Shown here: positions 19,201 through 27,312 of the stretch, piece by piece
Layout: each line of letters opens with the position of its first letter
Position numbering within the stretch: the first letter of the stretch is position 1
From: Candidatus Peribacteraceae bacterium
GTDB lineage: Bacteria > Patescibacteriota > Gracilibacteria > Peribacterales > Peribacteraceae
Assembly (NCBI GenBank): GCA_013140485.1
Contig: JABFSS010000116.1
Location: 1 to 37,495 of the forward strand
Length of the DNA stretch: 37,495 nt
Reading direction: 5' to 3'
Made by a program: the position numbers and the translations under genes
Notes under the pieces: model-generated
Told to the model about the DNA's origin: nothing
Seen by the model: the letters and a program-made list of their open reading frames with translations, nothing else
Database searches by the model: none

Positions 19201-20539
19201 GAAGTTCGGCTGCCAAGTTGTGCTCGGCGGACGTGGTTGCCGTGGAGTTGAAGTCCGCGGCGATGTCGACAGTGACGGTCTTGCACGCAGCAACCTGGAG
19301 CGTGTTGCTCAAGTGGATGCTTGCAGTCTGGTCCTTGCTGTCGATCGTGCGCTTGCGCGAGATGCGGGCGCCGTTGACGGTCGCGTAGACGCCGTCGATG
19401 TCGTTTTCGTCACCAAAACCTTCATGGAGAACCGTGAGGTCGGTGATGGACGCCTGATCGTCACAGGACGCCGTGATGTCGATGGAAAGCATCGTCACGC
19501 CGACCGCTCCCTGGGGGATCGTGTCGCCAACCGGGTTCTTGGAAGAAACCGAGATGGAGAGCGTGCTGTTGCTGGTCGGGAGAGCCGTGTAACCCGTGAA
19601 CGTGTCGGAATCGGAAAAGATCGTGCCATCCGAACCCTTAACGTCGGTTGCGGTGACCGTGTATTCCTTTCCACCCGTGAGATCGCCGGAGAGCGTGAGC
19701 TCAACCGTGTCGTCCGCAACGAGCTTGGCGGAGGTGACGGAGACTTCCGGGTTCGCACCCGTGACCGAGTAGTGACTGGCCGTCTCTGCGGAGGTCTTGT
19801 CCATGTTGATGGAGAACTCAACCTCGACTGTCTTTGAACTCGTCGCCTTCACGCTGGCCATGCCAACAGTGACGGGACCTCCATCGTCGCCGCAATCGAC
19901 GCCGTAGGAGAGACCCTGGTCCACGCGGTAAAGCATGACGACCATTTCAGCGCGGTTCATGTTGTCGCTCGGGCGAACGCGGCCCGTGGAATCGTCACCC
20001 TGGAGAACGCAGTGATCTGCGGACGTCTGGATAGACTCCGTGTACCACTGGCCACCCGGGTTATCGACGAACTGGGGAGCTGCACCCGTCGCCTCGAGCC
20101 CGAAGGCGCGGACGATGAGAGCGGCTGCCTCGGCGCGGTTAATGTTTGCGCCTGGGCGTGCGTAGCAAGGATGGGTGCCGTAGCAGTTGCCATCGCCGCG
20201 AACCCACTGCTCTTTCGCAGCCTCTTCCATGTAAGCGTAGTACCAGGCCGATGACCCAACGTCATCGAAGCTGGCGACTGCGGGCGGGGTCGAGAGGAGA
20301 CCACCGTTCAGCATGACGAGGAGCTTAACGAACTCCGCGCGGTTGGCGTTGTCGCCGCCGCGGAAGCGCGGTTGGCTCGCGTCTAGGATGCCGTTGTCCG
20401 TGAATGCGGAGACGGCTTCCTCGAACCAGACCCCGGAGGCCACGTCGGAATAAGCAGCAAACACGCTCGACACTGGGCTGAGCATGATGGCGCTGGCCGA
20501 GAGACCTGCGAGGACTTTCTTAAAGCGAGAAATGTCCAT
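16265..20539 (-). CDS. S-layer protein with three N-terminal SLH domains and Ig-like surface domains
   Basis: MDISRFKKVLAGLSASAIMLSPVSSVFAAYSDVASGVWFEEAVSAFTDNGILDAS...NRAEFVKLLVM...; SLH repeats; long beta-rich region. Start set at the signal-peptide Met rather than the 21034 ORF start. Confidence 0.92.
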   Translation of the reverse strand: MDISRFKKVLAGLSASAIMLSPVSSVFAAYSDVASGVWFEEAVSAFTDNGILDASQPRFRGGDNANRAEFVKLLVMLNGGLLSTPPAVASFDDVGSSAWYYAYMEEAAKEQWVRGDGNCYGTHPCYARPGANINRAEAAALIVRAFGLEATGAAPQFVDNPGGQWYTESIQTSADHCVLQGDDSTGRVRPSDNMNRAEMVVMLYRVDQGLSYGVDCGDDGGPVTVGMASVKATSSKTVEVEFSINMDKTSAETASHYSVTGANPEVSVTSAKLVADDTVELTLSGDLTGGKEYTVTATDVKGSDGTIFSDSDTFTGYTALPTSNSTLSISVSSKNPVGDTIPQGAVGVTMLSIDITASCDDQASITDLTVLHEGFGDENDIDGVYATVNGARISRKRTIDSKDQTASIHLSNTLQVAACKTVTVDIAADFNSTATTSAEHNLAAELPSDITTNAKQVTGNFPLRGSTFKVAAVRSGRVSIEYRTVSPDEVEVGDKGVVVGKFQISTDSTEDQTVYSMTIENDGTVHDGDLTNLKLRRSDGTVLTNTVETSVGDFMTFVFDPPFTVLEGDKLTMDIIADVIGGAGDTAKMHFEETSDIFAVGSLYGYGVNGQLYGSRIAIIAETSTLPATVTIDAGEFTIEIDGPSQQSYTRDQNEAVLANIIFTTGGERVNVRKLFVAVEGKTSTGATLASSGTSSYDAINEVLENVQLRNKATGRSIDAVRLTDSGTSGQTASVGTYQIYRFDDFTVNGKETYELRVDFIDNGSGNHPKNGDTFKIHICGEPTQVSTGTNTVGCTFGGHIAQTVTSYQMQVEGLSTGDKVNDVRPRNTITGNSQRIADANLTIAVKATGTSDVAVKNSKNINLFRFESRAGEAKDILLTKFIFNSGTGATSLQNGLNYTLWVDTDGDGKVDTVLEKGQTSQSNKVTFAQLTGGGFVIPKEKTVVFEVHSDIAASLTNDDLLLAFSTADTFVEAETVDRGSSLSGIKLDGSLIGGATSADITVSTVTAQRWALVSQGDLFVSVDTTPVRNRQLLGGALGDTILRLNLHSENEDIDVTDIQLNSSGSIMSSVDRLELFKEGSTTSFGSATIGGCGSDRTRSINEGQGLAPTKAFCLKMQNRSLVVPKGSDVKVLVKARIKSDVDGAISGTGVQLYIPRDAAFDNANGSGAIRARGDQSSNTLAVNDGDTSGEGEIFIGTKTATTNSYIVGNRHFVVLSQILTIANANPDANGSNIPTDVSNIGQFKISAAPNGNSKNGLNKVLLSGVVFNVNATNVGMDTSLFKFYNKSNSTVTEACTAFNPVASTALTTSYVSSGSFVVYCSGLSKTATSLVNATIDPGSDQTFVLQAKIINPKLSSTSTSTLQVSIVNFDSFSLTTFGVASTLSHFEWVDSDNSTISAGHTTSSSFLWVEYPETTIKSTSYQG

Positions 20540-20584
20540 AAAAGAAATAAAGAAAAGAGGAAATAAAAGCGAATTGGATTGATT

Positions 20585-20633
20585 GTCAGTTCGAGTAGTT
20601 CGTCCGCCTGAGGCGGACGAGCGTATCGAGGAA
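20585..20633 (+). repeat. GTAGCTCG-hairpin repeat, copy 3 (upstream of the S-layer gene)
   Basis: gtcagttcgagtagttcgtccgcctgaggcggacgagcgtatcgaggaa. Confidence 0.75.
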
Positions 20634-21285
20634 GATTCAATAAACGTGCAAAGATTGTCCACGCACCTGGATGTTGTTGGGAATGAGTGCCAGAAGGCAC
20701 TCCCCTCCTTAAATATAAAGAGATGAAACACACCCGATACATGTCCTGCTGCGAACAGCAGAAAGCCCCCAAAAAAGAAGGGGGGTTGAACAATCGAAAA
20801 TTCATACGAAACACGATCCGAACCCAAAAGGGATTGGATGTGGGATAACTGTCGCTCTGTAAGAGAGGCAGGTGCCGAATTTTCAAAGATCAGATACGCG
20901 TCGACCACGCTCACCGTTTTTTGGAGCGGATCAGGGGGATGGTACAGAACCCGTTTCCCGCTAATCAAGCGTCCAAACTGGCTTGGGTGGCAGTGCAGAT
21001 AACGCTCCGGCCCGGGGGGTGTTACGGTCCGCATAAGGAGAATGTCCTGTTTGCGGCATCTACGGGCACAGCGTTTGGCGATTCTCTAACGAATTTAGAC
21101 GCCAAAAGTGGGGTTGGGGACCGGGGCATTTGACTGGAAATACGGTTGCAAAAATGGGGTTTCGGTACATAGTCGGCCCCTATATTCAGGATCACGCGTA
21201 AAGAGGAGTTTCCGGAAAGAATACTGCACGCAAGAATTCCTGACGTCAGCTTCTCTCGACTCGATGTACAGAAGAACGAAGAGGA

Positions 21286-22737
21286 TCACCGTGCCTCCTT
21301 TATAGTCTGTCCCTGTGCAGTGTCTTTCACATCCCATCCCCTGTCCTTTATAGCATCGCGGAGGCGGTCGGATTCTTTGAAGTCTTTGGCTGCGCGCGCG
21401 GCCTCTCTATCCTTTATAAGGGAGAGCACATCATCGGGAACGGGCTCGGCCTGAGACTCAGGTTCGAAGCAGCCGAAGGTCGTCTTCACTTCCTCTATAA
21501 AGGAGGAGAGAGCACTGAGAGATTCCGTCGACCATCCCTTCTGATTCCGCGACCATGCCATACAATCAAAAATAACCGCTAAGGCTTGCGGAGTATTCAG
21601 ATCGCCGTTCATTGCATCTGCGAAGTCCTCCGCAAAGTTTTTTTTGGAATCATCACTCCCCTTTCCTGCGCTGAACGTCACGCATTCCCGTATCCACTCC
21701 ACGATCTTCGTTCGCGCCTTGCGCGCATCGTCCATCCCCTTCCACGCGAACTTCAGATTGGTTCTGTAGTGCACGGAGAGGAGGTAATAGCGCAGATCGA
21801 GAGGCGAATATCCCTTTTCGACGATGTCGGGCACGGTGAGGATATTGCCAAGACTCTTTGACATCTTGGCGTCTCCGAGGTCGATTCTCCTCTTATGGAG
21901 CCATAACCGGACGAACTGCTTCCCCGTGGCGCACTCGCTCTGCGCAATCTCGCACTCGTGATGCGGGAAAATGTTGTCTTCGCCGCCGGTGTGCAGATCG
22001 ATCTGGTCTCCCAATAAGGAAGAGCTCATCGCGGAGCATTCGATATGCCAGCCGGGAAATCCCGATGACGCATCTTCGCCTGAACTCTGACTGACCTCGC
22101 CCGTCGAAAATTTCCAGCGCAGAACGTGCCGTCCATTGTCACCCACGCATTTTTTCCAGAGTGCGAAATCCGCAGGATGCTTTTTCTTCTCGTCGACGCC
22201 TACGCGCGCGCCGGCATTGAGGTTCTGAAGAGTATTGCCGGAAAGGGCTCCGTAGTGCGGAAAAGTCTCTACTGCGAAGTAGATGCCGTCATCGGTTTCG
22301 TACGCATTCCCCTTCTCCAGCAGCACCTTGATGATCGCAAGTTGTTCTTTGATGAACTCACTCGCGCGCGGGCGCGCCATGGGCTCGAGCATGTTCAACG
22401 CCTTCTCATCTTCGAGATACTGCTCCGTGTACCGCCTTGCGATTTCGAGCGGGTGCAATTTTTCCGTCTCCGCCTGTTTTTGAATTTTATCGTCACCGTG
22501 ATCACTGTCATGCAGCAGATGCCCGACGTCGGTGATGTTCTTCACGTGTTTGACCTGATAGCCGCTCACTTCCAGCCACCGGCGGAGCAAATCGGCCATT
22601 AAAAACGAGGAATAATTGCCGATATGCGGCCGTCCGTAGACCGTGGGGCCGCACGTGTACATCGTCACCTGTTTTGGCGTGAGGGTGACAAGTTGTTCAT
22701 CCTTTTTGGAATACGTGTTGTACAGAGAGAGGGGCAT
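21286..22737 (-). CDS. cysS: Cysteinyl-tRNA synthetase
   Basis: MYTCGPTVYGRPHIGNYSSFLMADLLRR, FPGWHIECSAMSSSLLG, IFPHHECEIAQSE, KMSKSLGN. Confidence 0.97.
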   Translation of the reverse strand: MPLSLYNTYSKKDEQLVTLTPKQVTMYTCGPTVYGRPHIGNYSSFLMADLLRRWLEVSGYQVKHVKNITDVGHLLHDSDHGDDKIQKQAETEKLHPLEIARRYTEQYLEDEKALNMLEPMARPRASEFIKEQLAIIKVLLEKGNAYETDDGIYFAVETFPHYGALSGNTLQNLNAGARVGVDEKKKHPADFALWKKCVGDNGRHVLRWKFSTGEVSQSSGEDASSGFPGWHIECSAMSSSLLGDQIDLHTGGEDNIFPHHECEIAQSECATGKQFVRLWLHKRRIDLGDAKMSKSLGNILTVPDIVEKGYSPLDLRYYLLSVHYRTNLKFAWKGMDDARKARTKIVEWIRECVTFSAGKGSDDSKKNFAEDFADAMNGDLNTPQALAVIFDCMAWSRNQKGWSTESLSALSSFIEEVKTTFGCFEPESQAEPVPDDVLSLIKDREAARAAKDFKESDRLRDAIKDRGWDVKDTAQGQTIKEAR

Positions 22738-22814
22738 CAACGAGAGGATATAGAAGGAGGAGAGCTGAGACGAGCCTTATAAAACAAGGGCCGCACATCA
22801 TGTGCGACCCCGCA

Positions 22815-22839
22815 CTGACCTCCAGGTCAGTTTTTTTGA
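22815..22839 (+). terminator. Hairpin CTGACC-TCCA-GGTCAG followed by T7 on the plus strand
   Basis: ctgacctccaggtcagttttttt. On the minus strand the loop is UGGA. Confidence 0.5.
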
Positions 22840-23021
22840 TTGGGTGGGTCGTGTCCTCGTGGACGACGACCCGGTGGAAACTCCGGAACTTGAGGGACAT
22901 CCTTGGGCTCCGAAATTTGGGAAGTTGGGTCTACAGGAGACCCATTGACCGTGACAACGGTGACCTTGAGGTCTTCGTTGATAACGATCGGCTTCCCGCT
23001 CTCTCTGGAAATGATGAACAT
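22827..23021 (-). CDS. CsrA-like small protein (64 aa, divergent C-terminal part)
   Basis: MFIISRESGKPIVINEDLKVTVVTVNGSPVDPTSQISEPKDVPQVPEFPPGRRPRGHDPPNQKN. Matches the CsrA N-terminal pattern (MLxLxRxxGExixIxxxxxVxVxxxxG) and ends in an 'xPKDVPV'-like segment. AAGGAG Shine-Dalgarno 8 nt upstream of ATG. Confidence 0.6.
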   Translation of the reverse strand: MFIISRESGKPIVINEDLKVTVVTVNGSPVDPTSQISEPKDVPQVPEFPPGRRPRGHDPPNQKN

Positions 23022-23149
23022 TTCCGAACTCCTTGTTGTAGAGAGAACGCCTGAACTCGCTAGGTCAACCGTGACCAAACTGTCAGGAATAGCGAAAGAG
23101 TACAGTATACAAATAGTAATACAAGAGAATATTTTCCTATTGCGTCAAA

Positions 23150-23884
23150 TTATGTAACGTTCTTCTGTGGCTGCACAGGCATGCCAAATTCTGCAAGCGA
23201 GACCATAAGGTCCGGCTGCTTTTCTAACTGATTATTGAGCTTCCTGTAAATGCTCTGGTTGTAGAGAAAGTAACCTCCCTCTTTCAGCATACGTTTGACC
23301 TCCCCCGTGATGGCAACATCTAAGTCTTCCAGTTGGTCATGAGTAAGACGATCAATCAGCTCAGGAGCAGTAACATCGCCACCCCAACGTGAATCTTCTT
23401 TGATGCGCGACGGTGCAACTAAGAAAGCCGAACTGTTAATCAGATCAAAGGAGTCGTCATCAAACTCTCTAAGAAGAGCAGCACAGTCAGAGGCATCTTT
23501 GAGCTCAATTTTCTTGTGTTCGTAATTTTCTCCTGGGCTTGGACGACGATCAATGCCCGTGACATTTGCGCCACAGGCAGCGGCAAATCGTGCAAACCAT
23601 GGTTCATACATTCTTGGGAGAAATCCTGCATGCTCACCTCGATTTGCAACATCCGTAAACTCGCTACCATCTCGCGGCTTGGCACCGCAACCGATATCCA
23701 AAATCCGCATCTTCGGTAAATTCGTGAATCCATTGGTGACGACATGCAAACGATGCCACTGAAAATTCATCAAACCATCGACTCTTTCTGTGGGAGAAAG
23801 CTGGAATTCCTTGTCTATCACTGCACTCGCGGCATCAACGATATTTTGCTCTTCTGCCTTATCGCGCAATGATCGTAGAGCCAT
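23150..23884 (-). CDS. Class I SAM-dependent methyltransferase
   Basis: MRILDIGCGAKPRDGSEF...VTGIDRRPSPGENYEHKKIELKD...FDLINSSAFL. Confidence 0.75.
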   Translation of the reverse strand: MALRSLRDKAEEQNIVDAASAVIDKEFQLSPTERVDGLMNFQWHRLHVVTNGFTNLPKMRILDIGCGAKPRDGSEFTDVANRGEHAGFLPRMYEPWFARFAAACGANVTGIDRRPSPGENYEHKKIELKDASDCAALLREFDDDSFDLINSSAFLVAPSRIKEDSRWGGDVTAPELIDRLTHDQLEDLDVAITGEVKRMLKEGGYFLYNQSIYRKLNNQLEKQPDLMVSLAEFGMPVQPQKNVT

Positions 23885-23974
23885 AAATTCATTATATCAC
23901 TTATTATGAATTAGTCAAAACACCAATAAACCCATGGCACATGATACACTGAGACATCTTTCTTCACTGCTCAC

Positions 23975-25045
23975 ATGAAGTTCCAAGACATCCGCTCTCT
24001 CCTCGGCGACAAAGCAGACTCGCTGCTCAATCACGTCTCGAAAACTATCCCCAAAGAGAAGCTTCACCTCCCGAGTATGAAGAACATACAAGAGGTTTTT
24101 TCGGCTTCGGATAGATCAAAGAAGGTGCAGGACAATTTGAAGACGCTCTACGGTCACGGACGGTTGGGCGGCACCGGCTACCTCTCGATTCTGCCCGTCG
24201 ACCAGGGCATCGAGCACTCGGCAGGCGCCTCGTTTGCGAAAAATCCGGACTACTTTGACCCCGACAATATCGTGCAACTCGCGATCAAGGGCGGCTGCAA
24301 TGCGGTGGCGTCGACGGTGGGCGCACTCGGCATCGTGTCGAAGAAATATGCATCGAAAATTCCCTTCATCGTGAAGCTCAATCATAACGAACTCATGACC
24401 TATCCGAACAAGTTCGATCAGATCATGTTTTCGACGGTGGAGCAGGCGGCGGACATGGGCGCGCTGGGTGTGGGTGCGACGATTTATTTCGGATCGCCGG
24501 AGTCGGGACGGCAGATCGTGGAGGTGGGGCAGGCCTTCGCAAAAGCGCATCAGCTAGGGCTCTTTACGGTGCTGTGGTGTTACCTGCGCAACTCCGGTTT
24601 CAAGAAAGACGGAGTCGATTATCACCTGGCCACGGACCTCACGGGACAGGCCAATCACCTCGGCGTGACACTCGAAGCCGACATCATCAAACAGAAATTA
24701 CCGGAGGTGAACGGCGGGTTCACGGCGCTCAATTCCGGCACAAGTTCGTACGGAAAATTGGACAAACGCATGTATGAAAAACTGAGCAGTGATCACCCCA
24801 TCGATCTGTGCCGCTATCAGGTCGCCAACTGCTATATGGGACGCATCGGACTCATCAACTCCGGCGGCGCGAGCGGTGAGAATGACCTGCAGCAGGCGGT
24901 GATGACGGCCGTGATCAATAAACGCGCGGGCGGGGCGGGACTCATTTCCGGTCGCAAAGCTTTTCAGAAGCCGATGAACGAAGGCGTGGAGATTTTGAAT
25001 GCGATTCAGGATGTGTACCTGTGTAAGGAGGTGACGGTCGCTTAA
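23975..25045 (+). CDS. fbaB: Class I fructose-bisphosphate aldolase (FbaB/DhnA family)
   Basis: [47 protein letters not shown]..., [41 protein letters not shown]. Confidence 0.93.
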   Translation: MKFQDIRSLLGDKADSLLNHVSKTIPKEKLHLPSMKNIQEVFSASDRSKKVQDNLKTLYGHGRLGGTGYLSILPVDQGIEHSAGASFAKNPDYFDPDNIVQLAIKGGCNAVASTVGALGIVSKKYASKIPFIVKLNHNELMTYPNKFDQIMFSTVEQAADMGALGVGATIYFGSPESGRQIVEVGQAFAKAHQLGLFTVLWCYLRNSGFKKDGVDYHLATDLTGQANHLGVTLEADIIKQKLPEVNGGFTALNSGTSSYGKLDKRMYEKLSSDHPIDLCRYQVANCYMGRIGLINSGGASGENDLQQAVMTAVINKRAGGAGLISGRKAFQKPMNEGVEILNAIQDVYLCKEVTVA

Positions 25046-25047
25046 AA

Positions 25048-25104
25048 GTTAATTTGTTAACTGGTTAATTGGTATCTCTTGCGAGTACCAGTTAACAAAT
25101 TAAC
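25048..25104. terminator. Bidirectional terminator-like inverted repeat between convergent fbaB and yidC
   Basis: gttaatttgttaactgg (25048-25064) is perfectly complementary to ccagttaacaaattaac (25088-25104). Confidence 0.65.
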
Positions 25105-25119
25105 CAATTATCTTCGAGT

Positions 25120-26541
25120 TTAGACCCGCAAATGTTCGCGATTCACGATGACCTGCTGCCCAATCGCAAACACTGTCGACACTCCCCAGTAGAGCGCCAC
25201 AGCCGCGGGAAATTGAAGAGCGAAGAATCCGATCATAAACGGAAGACCGTAGAGCATCATCTTCTGTTGCATGTCCTGCGATGACATTTCCGCTTTTTTC
25301 GGATTGCCCTTCTCATCGACGTCAATAACTTTTTCTGGGCCGGATGAAGAATCTTGCTTATTCTTTTTTCTCTTCTGGATGCTGAAAGAAAGCTTCATCT
25401 GGAAGAACTGCAGCGCCATCAGAAGCACAGGCATGATGAGCCAGTTCGGCTCCAGAAGATCAAGCCCCAAGAAGCCGGTCCCGAATTGCCACGAGAGATC
25501 TTGGTTGAAGCCGTAGAGAAGGTGTTGTGAAAGCGCGACATCACTCGCGTCACGGATCACATAGAAGAGACCGATCAGAACCGGGAATTGGAGGAGCATG
25601 GGAAGGATGCTCTGGAACGGATTGATCTTGTGCTCTTTCCAGAGATTCATTGTCTCTTCCTGAATCTTCTTGGCGTCGCCTTTGTACTTCGCTTTGAGCG
25701 CCTCGAGTTTCGGCTGGAGCATCTGCATTTTTTTCTGCCCCTCCAGCGCATGCTGCGTGGGGAAGAAGAGCAGGATTTTGACGGCCAACGTGAGGAGAAT
25801 GATCGCGACACCGAGGTTGTATCCCGGCGTCATCGACGCGACGAAAACGAGGAAATTGAGGAAGGGCGCGGAGATGAACGTGCGGAATGTTTTGCGGAAA
25901 ATTCCCGGCTCCACGAGGGAGAAACGCGCGACGTTCTTGGGCACGCTGATCGTCCCCGTGCCGGTTGCCTTCGGTGGCGTGACGGTTGCTCCGGGGAGGC
26001 GGACTTCATACGTTCCCGGCTTCTCAAAGATGGAGTACTTCCATGGCGCGAGGCTGATCGACGCAATCTCTCCGGGCTCGAGAACCGGAACGGATTCGCA
26101 GGCAATCACCGTCTCTCCGGACTGCACGGGCGTGAGTTTTTCATCGGCTTCCCCGGGCTTTTCCACGACGAAGATATCGAACGGAGGATTCGGACAGCGG
26201 TTGGCGAGCGTGTACGGCGTGCCGGAATAGACGACGGCTTTCGCCGTGCACTTTCCCGTTTCGGAAGACACCGTGAAAAACCTGTGTGCCGCGCACCACT
26301 TCGACGCGATCCATCCCGTGATGCCAAAAGATTGTTCGGATGCCGCCTTGTTGGTGAGAGTCACGACCGGATGATTGCCGAGCGTGAAACTGGAACTTGC
26401 GGTGAGCTCGGGACCGGAGACCATCTGCTGCGGCGTTTTCGACGGGAAGAATTGCCCCATGATGAAGTTCATCCCGATATAGAGCGTCAGGAACAACAGG
26501 AGAAATTGGAAGATGCTACTGCGCTTTTGGGGCTCGGCCAT
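25120..26541 (-). CDS. yidC: Membrane protein insertase YidC/Oxa1
   Basis: MAEPQKRSSIFQFLLLFLTLYIGMNFIMGQFF..., LNFLVFVASMTPGYNLGVAIILLTLAVKILLFFPTQHALEGQKKMQMLQPKLEALKAKY.... Confidence 0.95.
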   Translation of the reverse strand: MAEPQKRSSIFQFLLLFLTLYIGMNFIMGQFFPSKTPQQMVSGPELTASSSFTLGNHPVVTLTNKAASEQSFGITGWIASKWCAAHRFFTVSSETGKCTAKAVVYSGTPYTLANRCPNPPFDIFVVEKPGEADEKLTPVQSGETVIACESVPVLEPGEIASISLAPWKYSIFEKPGTYEVRLPGATVTPPKATGTGTISVPKNVARFSLVEPGIFRKTFRTFISAPFLNFLVFVASMTPGYNLGVAIILLTLAVKILLFFPTQHALEGQKKMQMLQPKLEALKAKYKGDAKKIQEETMNLWKEHKINPFQSILPMLLQFPVLIGLFYVIRDASDVALSQHLLYGFNQDLSWQFGTGFLGLDLLEPNWLIMPVLLMALQFFQMKLSFSIQKRKKNKQDSSSGPEKVIDVDEKGNPKKAEMSSQDMQQKMMLYGLPFMIGFFALQFPAAVALYWGVSTVFAIGQQVIVNREHLRV

Positions 26542-26899
26542 GGGAACGGGAGGAGAGGAATGCAGAGATGTCGCTCTGAATCTCAGCGAACGGAGCACCT
26601 AGGCTAGTGGAGCGGGGGGCAAGCAACAACTGAGTCGTCGGCAAACCGTCTAGAGTTTTGAGGGCGATACGCAAGCTCTCGCGGCACCGGCGGCGCATGC
26701 GGTTGCGTTTGACGGCGGACTTGTCGAGTTTTGTAGAGGCCAGGGTTCCCACGTAAATGCCCTCAGACGCGCGATTGACCCCCGGATGGCGTGGATGACC
26801 GGGCAACCACCGAACGACCATGTGACGGCCTTTCCAGACGTTTCCCTGCCGTATGAGGCGGTCACAGGTCTTACGGCCACGTAATCGCAGAAGCTTCAT
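26516..26899 (-). CDS. rnpA: Ribonuclease P protein component
   Basis: MKLLRLRGRKTCDRLIRQGNVWKGRHMVVRW...KLDKSAVKRNRMRRRCRESLRIAL (RNR motif); next to and overlapping yidC. Confidence 0.93.
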   Translation of the reverse strand: MKLLRLRGRKTCDRLIRQGNVWKGRHMVVRWLPGHPRHPGVNRASEGIYVGTLASTKLDKSAVKRNRMRRRCRESLRIALKTLDGLPTTQLLLAPRSTSLGAPFAEIQSDISAFLSSRSHGRAPKAQ

Positions 26900-26905
26900 G
26901 AATCA

Positions 26906-26988
26906 ATGATCAATCATCAAGTCTCAATCATCAATGCATTTAGATAAACGAGTTTTGTTGATGATTGAGCGGTTGATCATTGATCATT
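26906..26988. repeat. Long imperfect inverted repeat (~28-bp arms) between divergent rnpA and gatC
   Basis: tgatcaatcatcaagtctcaatcatcaa versus ttgatgattgagcggttgatcattgatca. Confidence 0.6.
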
Positions 26989-27015
26989 TCGCGGAGGATC
27001 CCCTATTCTGCGAAC

Positions 27016-27312
27016 GTGACTCAACTTACTGGCGACCAGGTCCGGCATATCGCGAAGCTCGCCCGTCTCCAATTGACCGATGCCGAGGTTGAAAAGTTCG
27101 CCAAGGAACTCACCTCGATTCTGCAATACGTCGACATGCTGCAGGAAGTCGACACCAAGAACGTCCAGCCAACCGCACAGGTAACGGGTCAGTCGAACGT
27201 GTTTCGGGAAGATGTCATTCGCCGGGACGGAACATCGGCGGATTCTTTGCTCTCGTGCAGTCCCCTCCCCCTCGCCGATCATCAGATTGTTTCACCCTCC
27301 GCTCATGGATAG
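27016..27312 (+). CDS. gatC: Asp/Glu-tRNA(Asn/Gln) amidotransferase subunit C
   Basis: VTQLTGDQVRHIAKLARLQLTDAEVEKFAKELTSILQYVDMLQEVDTKNVQPTAQV...NVFREDV; probable GTG start; overlaps gatA. Confidence 0.93.
   Translation: MTQLTGDQVRHIAKLARLQLTDAEVEKFAKELTSILQYVDMLQEVDTKNVQPTAQVTGQSNVFREDVIRRDGTSADSLLSCSPLPLADHQIVSPSAHG

Noticed and set aside
16337-19837. 756-aa and 376-aa plus-strand ORFs
   Set aside because: Antisense to the S-layer gene, which has a signal peptide, SLH domains and a terminator on the minus strand.
25588-26607. 339-aa plus-strand ORF
   Set aside because: Antisense to yidC/rnpA, both clearly recognised on the minus strand.
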